A stretch of 64,000 bases of DNA from Bacteroidales bacterium UBA3143 (GCA_002364735.1 DEZB01000011.1:63952-127951), one strand, 5' to 3'. Shown: positions 54,560-63,301, counted from the first letter of the stretch. The notes: generated by a model not told the origin, from the letters alone. Made by a program: numbers and translations.

Positions 54560-55576
54560 ATGGCTCAAACTTATCGAAAGTTTCGAATATACTTGGTGGA
54601 GTCGCGCTTCACTCCCTTTGGGTTCGCACTCATTGCCATCCTATTGCGATTGGTTATGTTTCTTCTGATAGGCATTGAACAGCAGCCACATCCATCAAGC
54701 TTTGTTTGGCATCTCATTGCTCCTTTGGTATCTAATCATTGGGTCTCACTCATTGCCAGCACAGCATCCATTTTCTTAATTGCATTCACTGTTTCGCAAC
54801 TTAATTTACGCTTCAGCCTAATCAGATTTAGAACAGGGTTGCCATTTTCGATATTGGTATTGTTTTTAAGCATTCATCCAGCGTTTCTCCCCATGTCTCC
54901 AAACTTTATAAGTGCTTTTCTTGTCTTATTGAGTTTATTCCCCCTACTCCAATCATATCAACATCATTCACCTCGCAACTTTGCATTTAAATCTGGAATA
55001 TTAATTGCAATGGCTGTAATTTTTCAAATTTACACGATAGCTTTTCTTCCTTTTTGGCTATATGGCACGATTTCGATGCATGGCTACAGAACAAAGTCGT
55101 TTATTGCTTTAATCATTGGTGCAATACTTGTTTTATGGAATGTAGCAGGTTTTTATTTCATATTTGACAACTTAGCATCTTTCATAGAACCATTTACTTA
55201 TTTAAAAAATATTATCCAAACTACCCCAACTTTTTCTCTAACGCAATGGATAAGTATTGCCTTATTGATATTGATTTCAGGAGTTTATATGGTATTAGAT
55301 TATCAATTTTTTAGACGTGAGCGGGTGTTGACTCAAAAGACATTTGCATTCATAAATTTGATAATTGTATGTAGTTTTATGTTACATTTTATTTATCTAA
55401 ATCAAACAAATTCTTTTATGTTCCTTATCGTGATTCTGATGTCTTTTATTGTTGCACATTATTACTCTCACATTCAAAGCAACTGTCAAGTTTACTCATT
55501 CTTTTTTCTTTTGATTGGATTATCGATATTTTTTCTCAACTTTTTAATTGGTAATCCTCTCCAACTAATTTCATAA
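54560..55576 (+). CDS. Multi-pass membrane protein of unknown function
   Basis: A 338-residue protein with about nine hydrophobic helices, few charged residues between them and no catalytic motif I can name. It resembles the uncharacterised Bacteroidota membrane family often placed beside purD, possibly DUF6427, but this is from memory. The start is backed by a GGAG sequence 5 nt upstream of the ATG. Position directly after purD (28 nt) implies co-transcription. A role in envelope or glycan-lipid chemistry is conceivable, not shown. Confidence 0.6.
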   Translation: MAQTYRKFRIYLVESRFTPFGFALIAILLRLVMFLLIGIEQQPHPSSFVWHLIAPLVSNHWVSLIASTASIFLIAFTVSQLNLRFSLIRFRTGLPFSILVLFLSIHPAFLPMSPNFISAFLVLLSLFPLLQSYQHHSPRNFAFKSGILIAMAVIFQIYTIAFLPFWLYGTISMHGYRTKSFIALIIGAILVLWNVAGFYFIFDNLASFIEPFTYLKNIIQTTPTFSLTQWISIALLILISGVYMVLDYQFFRRERVLTQKTFAFINLIIVCSFMLHFIYLNQTNSFMFLIVILMSFIVAHYYSHIQSNCQVYSFFFLLIGLSIFFLNFLIGNPLQLIS

Positions 55577-55713
55577 CTCTAACTTCACAGAAAATATAAG
55601 TCTCTGCTCTAACCCTTTTATACAACTTTTGACAAAGTTATTTATAACAATTGCTCAGTTTCAATTGTTTATATAATAAATCAAACACTACAAAACTAAA
55701 AGGAGGAGTCTAT

Positions 55714-56223
55714 ATGAAATACAACATTAAATTAGCTGCATCTTTATTTTTTGCAATCGGCTTACTATTTGTTAGTTGTGGAACTTCACAATCTGCTATT
55801 GAAAAAGCAAACAAAGCACAACTACTGAACGAGCAAATACAGAATATGAACTTTAAATTCAACGCTACTTATGCCTATCCACAAAATTATAGATCTATTT
55901 ATCTTTCACCTTACTATGATGTGAAAGTTACAACAGATACTGTTCAAGCATATTTGCCTTATTACGGCAGGGTCTATTCTGCCCCCATGAATGCTAATGA
56001 AGGAGGCATAAAGTTTGTAAGCACAGACTTTGAATACGAATTAGAACAGGGCAAGAAGGCTGGTAATTGGACCTTAAATATACGCACCAAAGACACGCCA
56101 CGCCCTTTCACCCTTAATTTCGATTTGTGGGACAATGGCACTGCACGTTTGATTGTGCAAGATAGAGACCGGCAAAACATATCATTTCAAGGAAATATAG
56201 AAGCAGTTCAAAAGCCAGAATAA
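55714..56223 (+). CDS. DUF4251-type lipoprotein
   Basis: A 169-residue protein of the Bacteroidota DUF4251 family, function unknown. I take the ATG at 55714, because AAAGGAGGAG, an unusually strong Shine-Dalgarno for this phylum, sits just before it and because it yields a clean lipoprotein signal (LFFAIGLLFVSCGTS). An in-frame ATG at 55651 would put 21 extra residues ahead of the signal. The mature part is beta-rich: FKFNATYAYPQNYRSIYLSPYYDVKV, then LPYYGRVYSAP. The stop codon is inside a terminator hairpin. Confidence 0.85.
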   Translation: MKYNIKLAASLFFAIGLLFVSCGTSQSAIEKANKAQLLNEQIQNMNFKFNATYAYPQNYRSIYLSPYYDVKVTTDTVQAYLPYYGRVYSAPMNANEGGIKFVSTDFEYELEQGKKAGNWTLNIRTKDTPRPFTLNFDLWDNGTARLIVQDRDRQNISFQGNIEAVQKPE

Positions 56224-56234
56224 CGGGCTTTTTT
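56210..56234 (+). terminator. Terminator overlapping the DUF4251 gene stop codon
   Basis: AAAAGCC (56210-56216) pairs with GGCTTTT (56226-56232) around a 9-nt loop that contains the TAA stop codon, followed by T residues to 56234. Confidence 0.75.
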
Positions 56235-56240
56235 CATGTA

Positions 56241-56266
56241 GTGAGGTTGACTTTTCAGAACAGACT
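56241..56266. repeat. Partial copy of the surE-flanking repeat family
   Basis: This 26-bp stretch matches 56523-56548 in 22 positions (core TTGACTTTTCAGAA). Only the right end of the element is recognisable; the left part would run into the DUF4251 gene. The sequence between it and the next copy (56267-56396) has no gene. Confidence 0.55.
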
Positions 56267-56396
56267 TTTTTAGTTTATTTATTTAAGCCACTGAAATCTG
56301 ATTTATTAATAAAAGTCTACTGTTTATTCTGATTTAACCAATATATAACACTTTCTAATAAACTAAGCTGACTATTAATTCGTATTTTTGTAATAA

Positions 56397-56550
56397 TGAG
56401 TTCACACTGAAAACTCTCTATTGCTGATTATTAGACTTTTTCTGTCCTTTCTCCTGAAAGAATATGACTAATAATCAGCTCTCTGCTAAAGTATCCTGTA
56501 GGAGATGTATAGGCAGGAATAAGTGAGATTGACTTTTCAGAATGGGCTCA
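56397..56550. mobile_element. MITE-like element upstream of surE
   Basis: A 154-bp non-coding unit with imperfect terminal inverted repeats: TGAGTTCACACTGAAAA (56397-56413) against the complement of 56534-56550. Inside, GCTGATTATTAG (56423-56434) and its perfect complement (56468-56479) make a long hairpin. It ends 20 bp before the surE ATG and has no transposase. A related unit follows surE. Confidence 0.55.
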
Positions 56551-56570
56551 ATAATTAAATTATTTAAAAT

Positions 56571-57356
56571 ATGACCAAAAAGAAGAAACCCATTATTCTG
56601 ATAACCAATGATGATGGTTTTAGAGCAAGAGGAATACGCACATTAACCGAATACCTAAAAGATGTAGCAGATATAATTGTATTTGCTCCAGACAGTCCCC
56701 AATCTGGCATGTCAAGCGCAATTACTTCTATCAATCCTTTACGTTACTTCTTATACAAAGAAGAAGATAATGTAAAAACATATATTTGTAACGGCACTCC
56801 TGTCGATTGCATAAAGCTGGCAATGAATGTATTGGACGTGAAGCCTGATATGATTTTCTCAGGCATCAATCATGGTTCTAATGCTGCTATTAGTGTAGTC
56901 TACTCTGGAACAATTGGTGCGGCAATTGAAGGTTGCATCTTTGGAATACCTTCTGTTGGAGTTTCGCTTTGCGATTTTGGTGTAGATGCTGATTTCTCTC
57001 AAAGTGGCATTATTGCAACAAGAATTGCTCAAAAAATAATGGATGAAGGATTGCCTAAGGGCGTTTGTTTGAATGTGAATGTTCCTAAAGGAGAGGTGAA
57101 AGGTCTTCAAGTTGCATCGCAGACACAAGGAAAATGGACCAACGAGTATTATCCATCTAAAGATGGCGCACAAAGGGATGTTTATTGGTTAAGAGGCAGG
57201 TTTGACAACTGGGAAGTTGATAATAAAAACACCGATGAATGGGCGCTTACTAATGGTTTTGCAGCCGTAGTTCCTGTTAAAATTGATATGACCGACTATG
57301 ACATGATAAACAAATTGAAACATTGGGAGGAAGAGTTGAGCAAAATGTATAAATAA
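56571..57356 (+). CDS. surE: 5'/3'-nucleotidase SurE
   Basis: A metal-dependent nucleoside monophosphatase linked to stationary-phase survival. The 261 residues start with basic residues and the family motif ILITNDDGFRARGI (metal-binding Asp pair), then SGMSSAIT, NGTPVDCIKLA and SGINHGSN. The C-terminal part carries a normal SurE tail. Gene order surE-lpxB occurs in other Bacteroidota. It is flanked on both sides by related repeat elements, so promoter and 3' end may be supplied by them. Confidence 0.94.
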   Translation: MTKKKKPIILITNDDGFRARGIRTLTEYLKDVADIIVFAPDSPQSGMSSAITSINPLRYFLYKEEDNVKTYICNGTPVDCIKLAMNVLDVKPDMIFSGINHGSNAAISVVYSGTIGAAIEGCIFGIPSVGVSLCDFGVDADFSQSGIIATRIAQKIMDEGLPKGVCLNVNVPKGEVKGLQVASQTQGKWTNEYYPSKDGAQRDVYWLRGRFDNWEVDNKNTDEWALTNGFAAVVPVKIDMTDYDMINKLKHWEEELSKMYK

Positions 57357-57361
57357 TTAAG

Positions 57362-57506
57362 TGAGCCCACTCTGAAAACATGCAATTAGTGATAACTAAT
57401 TTTTTTACTCTCTTTCTCTATAAGCCTAATTATCAGCACTAAATAAAGTCCTCTTTAGGGATTTAAGGGGTGAAAATAAGATGTATAATTTTTCGCAGTG
57501 GACTCA
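57362..57506. mobile_element. MITE-like element downstream of surE
   Basis: A 145-bp unit that starts TGAGCCCACTCTGAAAA (57362-57378) and ends with an imperfect complement (57489-57506). The left end is, in 16 of 17 positions, the inverted copy of the right end of the element before surE. AATTAGT-GATA-ACTAATT at 57384-57401 forms an internal hairpin. It ends 39 bp before the likely lpxB start. Confidence 0.5.
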
Positions 57507-57545
57507 TCAATGCAATCCGAATCATCAAATATAAGCCAGCAACAC

Positions 57546-58676
57546 ATGAAATACTATCTTATAGCGGGAGAAGCATCAGGAGATTTACATGCATCTAACT
57601 TGATGCAGTCCATCAAAGAAAAAGACGAAAACGCTACCTTTCGCTTTTTTGGTGGCGACTTGATGCAAAAGGTTGGTGGCACACTTGTAAAACACTACCG
57701 TGAATTGGCTTTTATGGGTTTCATTCCTGTTTTGCTGAACCTTAAAACAATACTCCGAAACTTGGAAATATGCAAAAAAGACATTGTAAAGTTTCAACCA
57801 GATGTAGTTATCTTAGTTGACTATCCAGGGTTCAATCTAAAGATTGCGAAGTTTCTTAAACTCAACACGACCATCCCTGTTACTTATTATATATCTCCAA
57901 AAATTTGGGCATGGAAGGAATATCGTATTAAATCTTTCAAGAAATATGTCGATCAGATGTTGTGCATTTTGCCATTTGAAGTAGATTTTTATAAAAAGCA
58001 CAATTATCCAGTCAATTATGTTGGCAATCCCACAGTTGACGCCATAATGAATCGTGAAGATAGAGAGCAAACTTTTGAGAAGTTTCTAAAATTGAATGAT
58101 TTGCCCAATAAACCCATCATTGCTATTTTGGCAGGCAGCAGAAAGCAAGAGATTGAAGATAACTTACCAGTAATGCTTAAAGCAGTAGAGGCTTTTACAA
58201 CTCATCAACTTATAATAGCAGGTGCACCTGGTATTGATAGGGACTTCTACACCAAAAGTATAAGTAATAGAAAAGTCAATCTCATTTTTGGACAGACATA
58301 CAATATTCTTGCTCAAGCAGAAGTTGCCTTGGTTACTTCGGGCACAGCAACGCTTGAAGCAGCACTATTAAATGTTCCACAAGTCGTTTGTTACAAAACA
58401 CCAGTTCCAAAGTTAGCTTATTGGGGATTTAAACATTTACTGCACACACCATATATCTCATTGGTAAATCTTATTGCAGATAAGGAGGTAGTCAAAGAAC
58501 TATTTGCAAAATTTTTCTCAGTTGATACTATTCAGAAAGAAACAGAAGCGATTCTATTTGACTCGGAGTACCGTCAAAATATGCTCAATGAGTATGAGCG
58601 AATTCAAAATATTTTAGGAACAGAGAATGCTTCAGATAAAGCAGCTAAACTAATATACGACAAGACAAAGAATTAG
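57546..58676 (+). CDS. lpxB: Lipid-A-disaccharide synthase
   Basis: It joins UDP-2,3-diacylglucosamine and lipid X in lipid A synthesis, at the inner membrane. I start at 57546 (MKYYLIAGEASGDLHASNL), the usual N terminus of the GT19 family; an in-frame GTG at 57498 lies in the repeat element and would add 16 Ser/Gln-rich residues. Further motifs: FFGGDLMQKVGG, VILVDYPGFNLKIAK, YYISPKIWAWKEYR, YVGNPTVD, ILAGSRKQEI and TSGTATLEAAL. Length 376 is normal. Confidence 0.95.
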   Translation: MKYYLIAGEASGDLHASNLMQSIKEKDENATFRFFGGDLMQKVGGTLVKHYRELAFMGFIPVLLNLKTILRNLEICKKDIVKFQPDVVILVDYPGFNLKIAKFLKLNTTIPVTYYISPKIWAWKEYRIKSFKKYVDQMLCILPFEVDFYKKHNYPVNYVGNPTVDAIMNREDREQTFEKFLKLNDLPNKPIIAILAGSRKQEIEDNLPVMLKAVEAFTTHQLIIAGAPGIDRDFYTKSISNRKVNLIFGQTYNILAQAEVALVTSGTATLEAALLNVPQVVCYKTPVPKLAYWGFKHLLHTPYISLVNLIADKEVVKELFAKFFSVDTIQKETEAILFDSEYRQNMLNEYERIQNILGTENASDKAAKLIYDKTKN

Positions 58677-58728
58677 AATTCCCACAGCATTATTATAAAA
58701 AGAGATACAAATATCAACTATTACAGTT

Positions 58729-58759
58729 TATTTTTGTTCCATAAATAGAACTAAATTTG
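58729..58759 (+). promoter_or_regulatory. Tandem TAnnTTTG boxes upstream of the second pfk
   Basis: TATTTTTG (58729-58736) and TAAATTTG (58752-58759) are 23 bp apart; the second ends 35 nt before the ATG. The arrangement matches that before the first pfk at 7049-7078. Confidence 0.5.
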
Positions 58760-58794
58760 TTTTTACAAAATCAACATTTAAATAACAAACACAC

Positions 58795-59817
58795 ATGAAA
58801 ATTGGTATTCTTACATCGGGGGGCGATTGCCCTGGAATCAATGCAACAATCAGAGGAGTTGGCAAAACAGCCATCAATCATTTTGGGATGGACGTAATTG
58901 GTATTCACAATGGTTTTTCTGGTTTATTGCACAAAGATGTTTCTACTTTAACGGAAAGATCTCTATCGGGAATTTTAAATTTAGGGGGAACTATCTTGGG
59001 AACTGCAAGAGAAAAAGTATTTCGTAAACTAATTACCTCTCCCGACGAGGAAGACCGTAAAACCATCAAAAAAGCTTACCATGAATTAGGGTTAGACTGT
59101 TTGGTTTGTATTGGGGGCAACGGCACACAACGTACTACATGGATGTTATCTGAAATGGGTTTGAACGTAATTGGCATTCCAAAAACAATCGATAATGATG
59201 TTTGGGGAACAGACGTTACATTTGGATTTGACACAGCAGTTACGATAGCAACTGAAGCCATAGACCGTTTACACTCCACTGCAAGCTCTCATCGAAGAGT
59301 TATGGTGATAGAGCTGATGGGGCATCATGCAGGCTGGATAACCCTTCATAGTGGCATGGCTGGCGGTGCAGATATAATCCTTCTTCCTGAATTGGGATAC
59401 AATATGAAAGTGATTATTGATAAAATAAAGGAACGATTGGAGATGGGAAAACCTTATTCGATTGTTGCCGTAGCGGAAGGAATTGAAATACATGGAAGTA
59501 AATTAAAGCCTGCAAGTTATTTTGCAGAGCATATAGAAAAAGAAACAGGAATTGAAACACGTGAAACTGTTTTGGGATATGTTCAACGTGGTGGCTCACC
59601 CACTGCTTTCGACAGAAATCTTGGCACACAATTAGGCGGTCACGCTACAAGCCTCATAAATGAAGGGAAATTTGGACGAATGGTGTCTGTTAAAGGACGC
59701 GGCATAACCGATGTGCCATTGAAAGAAGTTGCTGGAAAGCTACGAATAGTCACTGCTGATGATGATTTAATTTTGCAAGGCAAACGCATTGGTATATCAT
59801 TTGGGGTAGCAGATTGA
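58795..59817 (+). CDS. 6-phosphofructokinase, second paralogue
   Basis: A 340-residue phosphofructokinase of a different branch from the gene at 7127. It keeps GILTSGGDCPGINATIRGV and the catalytic PKTIDNDVWGTD, LHSTASSHRRVMVIELMG and GYVQRGGSPTAFDR. The donor-site motif is GGNGTQ: Asn109 replaces the Mg-binding Asp, Gly110 follows, and Lys130 stands where ATP enzymes of the E. coli type have Gly. This Gly/Lys combination fits the group III/X enzymes, most of which use ATP, though pyrophosphate use cannot be ruled out. Confidence 0.88.
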   Translation: MKIGILTSGGDCPGINATIRGVGKTAINHFGMDVIGIHNGFSGLLHKDVSTLTERSLSGILNLGGTILGTAREKVFRKLITSPDEEDRKTIKKAYHELGLDCLVCIGGNGTQRTTWMLSEMGLNVIGIPKTIDNDVWGTDVTFGFDTAVTIATEAIDRLHSTASSHRRVMVIELMGHHAGWITLHSGMAGGADIILLPELGYNMKVIIDKIKERLEMGKPYSIVAVAEGIEIHGSKLKPASYFAEHIEKETGIETRETVLGYVQRGGSPTAFDRNLGTQLGGHATSLINEGKFGRMVSVKGRGITDVPLKEVAGKLRIVTADDDLILQGKRIGISFGVAD

Positions 59818-59880
59818 GAAGCTTAGTCTTACAGGTTCATTAAAAATGAGATAAGCTATTATCATTGTCCATAAAAATAA

Positions 59881-59911
59881 AACCTCCTTCTCTTATAAAG
59901 AAAAGGAGGTT
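59881..59911. terminator. Bidirectional hairpin between pfk and rnc
   Basis: AACCTCCTT (59881-59889) pairs with AAGGAGGTT (59903-59911). On the minus strand a T-rich tail follows directly; on the plus strand the tail is weaker (GCTATTTTATG). It separates the converging pfk and rnc genes. Confidence 0.75.
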
Positions 59912-59966
59912 GCTATTTTATGTGGTTTTTTGTATTGTGATAGATATAAGTGTGAGTTTCTATATA

Positions 59967-60785
59967 TCACACAACGGGTTGAATTGTATCAATATCACTT
60001 ATATCTTGTGAAACTTTGCCACTTCTGGCATTTAATATTTTATCTTCAAAACTTTCATCTTCTTCAATTAGTTTCAAAGCTTGCTCCGCTGCCTTTTGAT
60101 GTGACTCTTTTTTTGAGTATCCTATTCCGGTTGCAATTTCAACATCAGCAATGTAGACATTTGAATGAAAAATGGGATTGTGATTTTCGTCATAGTATGA
60201 CTTAATAAGATCAAACCTCACATCAACTTTTATTTTCTGTCCCCACTCTATCAATCGCGATTTAAAATCAACTTCATTTTTTACTACATCCTCAATATCG
60301 AGATGCTCTTTGATAAGTGTATCAAACACAAATTTTTTAGCTACTCTATATCCTTGATCAAGATATATGGCTGCAATAAGCGCTTCAAGCGCATCGCCAT
60401 ACATATTGGTATTATGAGCCACATTGCGTGTAGAGGAAATTAATAGTTTATCTAAGCCCAACTCCAGGCCCAGTTTATTTAAAGTATCTCTTTGTACTAT
60501 GCGTGAGCGCATATTAGTAAGAAAGCCCTCTTTTTTATTCTCAAACTTTTTGAATAATATATCCGCAATAATGGCATCTAAAATGGCATCTCCTAAAAAC
60601 TCGAGACGCTCATTGTTTACCCATTGACCATTATTTAATCTAATTGATGAGGACTTATGGGCAACAGCTTGTTGGTATAAAGAGAGATCGTGAGGATAAA
60701 AACCCACTATGTTGTAGAATGTAAGATAGGGCTCTTTCCCTTTTCTTGGAATAGCCCTCATCTTTTTGTATATTTTTTTTATCAC
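59967..60785 (-). CDS. rnc: Ribonuclease III
   Basis: Double-strand RNA endonuclease for rRNA and mRNA processing. The 272 residues begin with about 25 extra residues, then the RNase III domain with the signature NERLEFLGDAILDAI and the second acidic site GDALEALIAAIYLDQG. A dsRNA-binding domain (about 175-245) contains DFKSRLIEWGQK and GIGYSKKESHQKAAEQAL. It follows fabF by 2 nt; the fabF-rnc order is frequent in Bacteroidota. Confidence 0.95.
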   Translation of the reverse strand: MIKKIYKKMRAIPRKGKEPYLTFYNIVGFYPHDLSLYQQAVAHKSSSIRLNNGQWVNNERLEFLGDAILDAIIADILFKKFENKKEGFLTNMRSRIVQRDTLNKLGLELGLDKLLISSTRNVAHNTNMYGDALEALIAAIYLDQGYRVAKKFVFDTLIKEHLDIEDVVKNEVDFKSRLIEWGQKIKVDVRFDLIKSYYDENHNPIFHSNVYIADVEIATGIGYSKKESHQKAAEQALKLIEEDESFEDKILNARSGKVSQDISDIDTIQPVV

Positions 60786-60787
60786 AC

Positions 60788-62050
60788 TTACTCTGTGTAT
60801 TTTTTGAGAATAACGCTTGCGTTGTGCCCTCCAAATCCAAATGTGTTGGAAAGAACAGCATTAATCTCTCTTTTCTGAGGTTTATTGAATGTGAAATTCA
60901 AATTATAATCAATCTCAGGATCTTCATCACCTTCTGTAAAGTTAATAGTAGGAGGAACAATTTGATCTCTAATTGCTAAAATGCTAAATAAAGCTTCAAC
61001 TGCTCCAGCAGCACCTAATAGATGACCAGTCATAGATTTTGTTGCGCTAATGTTTAGCTTATAACTATGTTCGCCAAATACATCTAAAATTGCTTTTGTT
61101 TCTGAGATATCTCCAACTGGTGTGGAAGTGCCGTGCACATTAATATAGTCAATGTCTTCGGGCTGCATTTCAGCATCTTCCAATGCATTGCGCATAACGA
61201 GCTTTGCACCAACTCCATCAGGATGTGACGCAGTTAAGTGGTAAGCATCAGCAGACATTCCAGTTCCTATAACTTCGGCATATATTCTTGCTCCACGAGC
61301 TTTGGCATGTTCCAATTCTTCCAGAATAAGAGAAGCTGAGCCTTCACCCATAACAAATCCATCGCGACTTTTACTAAAAGGTCTTGATGCAGTTTCAGGC
61401 GACTCATTACGAGTAGAGATTGCATGCATGGCATTAAAACCCCCAACTCCAGATTCTGTTATAGCAGCTTCGGCACCACCAGTAACAAAAGCATTTGCTT
61501 TTCCTAAACGAATTAAATTGTATGCATCAGCAATTGCGTTAGTTGATGAAGCACAAGCGGATACGGTAGCATAATTTGGTCCTCGCAGTCCGTAAATCAT
61601 AGAGATGTGCCCAGTGGCAATATCGGCTATCATTTTCGGAATGAAAAAAGGATTAAATCGTGGACCATTTTCTTTGGTAAGATAATAATTACCTACTTCT
61701 TCTTCAAAAGTTTTTATACCGCCAATTCCAGCTGAGAAAATAACACCAATTCTGTCTAAATTTTCTTTTTCGAAATCTAATCCAGAATCTTCTATGGCTT
61801 GGGTTGCAGCAGCAATTGCTAATTGTGAATATCGGTCGTGCTTTCGCGCTTCTTTTCTATCAAAATGTTCTAATGGATCAAAATTCTTAACTTCGCAAGC
61901 GAATTGTGTTTTGAATAATGAAGCATCGAACAAAGTAATAGGTCTGGCGCCACTATTACCTGCAAGGGCACTTTCCCACGTTTCATTAACGTTGTTGCCA
62001 ATAGGGGTTATAGCTCCCAGACCTGTTACTACTACTCTTTTTAATTCCAT
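60788..62050 (-). CDS. fabF: 3-oxoacyl-[acyl-carrier-protein] synthase II
   Basis: Elongating condensing enzyme of fatty-acid synthesis. The 420 residues hold the thiolase fold with VVTGLGAITPIGNNV at the start, nucleophile Cys in TVSACASSTNAIA, the first His in VHGTSTPVGD and the second in SMTGHLLGAAGAVEA. The C-terminal SNTFGFGGHNASVIL block is intact. It lies 19 nt after acpP, so acpP-fabF-rnc form one unit. Confidence 0.96.
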   Translation of the reverse strand: MELKRVVVTGLGAITPIGNNVNETWESALAGNSGARPITLFDASLFKTQFACEVKNFDPLEHFDRKEARKHDRYSQLAIAAATQAIEDSGLDFEKENLDRIGVIFSAGIGGIKTFEEEVGNYYLTKENGPRFNPFFIPKMIADIATGHISMIYGLRGPNYATVSACASSTNAIADAYNLIRLGKANAFVTGGAEAAITESGVGGFNAMHAISTRNESPETASRPFSKSRDGFVMGEGSASLILEELEHAKARGARIYAEVIGTGMSADAYHLTASHPDGVGAKLVMRNALEDAEMQPEDIDYINVHGTSTPVGDISETKAILDVFGEHSYKLNISATKSMTGHLLGAAGAVEALFSILAIRDQIVPPTINFTEGDEDPEIDYNLNFTFNKPQKREINAVLSNTFGFGGHNASVILKKYTE

Positions 62051-62069
62051 ATATTTATTTAATGGATAA

Positions 62070-62306
62070 TTATTTCGCGTGTTCTTCTACATACTTTATT
62101 GCATGATCAACAGTTGAAATTTGTTCTGCTTGGTCATCTGGAATTGAGATATTGAATTCCTTTTCAAATTCCATGATCAATTCAACAGTGTCTAATGAAT
62201 CTGCTCCTAAATCGTTTGTGAAGCTTGCTTCGTTGGTAACTTCAGATTCTTCAACGCCTAATTTATCAACGATAATTGCTTTTACTCTTGATGCTGTTTC
62301 AGACAT
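62070..62306 (-). CDS. acpP: Acyl carrier protein
   Basis: The housekeeping carrier of fatty-acid intermediates. I start at 62306, giving 78 residues (MSETASRVKAIIVDKLG) as is standard; an upstream in-frame ATG at 62450 adds 48 hydrophobic residues unlike any ACP. The phosphopantetheine Ser37 is in GADSLDTVEL. Acidic composition and four helices are evident. It is distinct from the carrier in the polysaccharide locus at 24438. Transcribed divergently from purN. Confidence 0.96.
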   Translation of the reverse strand: MSETASRVKAIIVDKLGVEESEVTNEASFTNDLGADSLDTVELIMEFEKEFNISIPDDQAEQISTVDHAIKYVEEHAK

Positions 62307-62358
62307 AACTTTAGTGATATTAATTAATAAATAAACTTTTATTCGTAATTTTGCGATG

Positions 62359-62391
62359 CAAAGTAAATCATTTTTTATTGAATAAAACAAA
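62359..62391 (-). promoter_or_regulatory. Promoter of acpP-fabF-rnc
   Basis: On the minus strand TTTG (62388-62391) and a near-match -7 box TTACTTTG (62359-62366, one mismatch to TAnnTTTG) are separated by 21 nt. Transcription would start about 45 nt before the acpP ATG, which supports the short start chosen for acpP. Confidence 0.5.
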
Positions 62392-62457
62392 TAATCATCC
62401 AACAATTTCACCAAAAGTGCACATTTTTGAATTTTTTGTGCAAAAAACAACGTTTTT

Positions 62458-63033
62458 ATGACTCAAATAGCTCTTTTTGCTTCGGGAAGTGGAACAAATG
62501 CCGAAAATATAGCCAATTATTTCGCTAATAGTCCAGAAATAAAGGTTTCTTTGATTATTTCTAATAATCCTCAAGCTTTTGTGCATCAACGAGCCAAAGC
62601 ATTGAATATCCCCTCCTACACTTTACCTAAAGAGGCGTTTAAGGATGGAAGAGATATAGTTAAGCTATTATCTGAATATAATATAGACTTTATTGTACTT
62701 GCTGGCTTTCTCTTAAAAATACCCGAGTCTTTATTAGAAGAATTCCCAAAACGGATAATCAATATACATCCTGCGCTATTACCCAAATATGGGGGTAAAG
62801 GAATGTTTGGCGACAATGTGCACAAAAAGGTGATAGAAATGGGTGACTCACAATCTGGTATAACTATACATTATGTAAATGACAAATATGACGATGGAGA
62901 AATTATATTTCAAGCGTCATGTATTATCAGTCCAAATGACTCGTTTGAAGATGTTGCGAAAAAAGTACACACTTTAGAGTACACTCATTTACCTCGTGTT
63001 ATTGAAGAGGTAATTTTAGAGAAAACTAATTAA
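62458..63033 (+). CDS. purN: Phosphoribosylglycinamide formyltransferase
   Basis: Third step of purine synthesis, formylating GAR with 10-formyl-tetrahydrofolate. The 191 residues begin QIALFASGSGTNAENIANYF, typical of PurN. The catalytic Asn/His pair is in NIHPALLPKYGGKGMFGDNVH, and the Asp in the HYVNDKYDDGEII segment. It is divergent from acpP with 151 bp between starts. Confidence 0.95.
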   Translation: MTQIALFASGSGTNAENIANYFANSPEIKVSLIISNNPQAFVHQRAKALNIPSYTLPKEAFKDGRDIVKLLSEYNIDFIVLAGFLLKIPESLLEEFPKRIINIHPALLPKYGGKGMFGDNVHKKVIEMGDSQSGITIHYVNDKYDDGEIIFQASCIISPNDSFEDVAKKVHTLEYTHLPRVIEEVILEKTN

Positions 63034-63144
63034 CAAGCTGATAGATTGATTCATTTCAAAATTTTTATTGGGATATAAATTTTCAAAATAAATGAAGTCT
63101 CCAAAAAAAAAAGCTTTTATTAAAAATAAAAAGCATGGAATTAC

Positions 63145-63173
63145 TTTGGAAATAAAAAAATATACTATCTTTG
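63145..63173 (+). promoter_or_regulatory. Promoter of the tRNA-Leu gene
   Basis: TTTG (63145-63148), a 17-nt spacer and TATCTTTG (63166-63173) match the Bacteroidota -33/-7 consensus. A start about 7 nt downstream falls 5 nt before the mature tRNA. Confidence 0.72.
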
Positions 63174-63184
63174 CATCGCTTTTT

Positions 63185-63266
63185 GCGGCTGTGGCGTAAT
63201 TGGTAGCCGCGCTAGACTTAGGATCTAGTGACGCAAGTCGTGGGGGTTCGAGTCCCTTCAGCCGCA
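63185..63266 (+). tRNA. tRNA-Leu(UAG)
   Basis: The 82-nt sequence folds as a class II tRNA. The acceptor stem GCGGCTG pairs with CAGCCGC and is followed by discriminator A. The anticodon stem CTAGA/TCTAG encloses loop CTTAGGA with anticodon TAG. A long variable arm (TGACGCAAGTCGTG) and the T arm GGGTTCGAGTCCC follow. CCA is not encoded. Identity is set by the anticodon and the variable arm. Confidence 0.96.
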
Positions 63267-63301
63267 CAGATATAAGATAGTTTTCTAAGATTTTTTAAAT
63301 G

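Noticed and set aside
62070..62450. A 126-residue acyl carrier protein with an N-terminal extension
   Set aside because: The extra 48 residues are hydrophobic and unlike any ACP, and the likely promoter lies within that stretch; the 78-residue form is standard.
63185..63266. tRNA-Leu as attachment site of an integrated element
   Set aside because: No integrase gene and no duplicated tRNA 3' end within the window.
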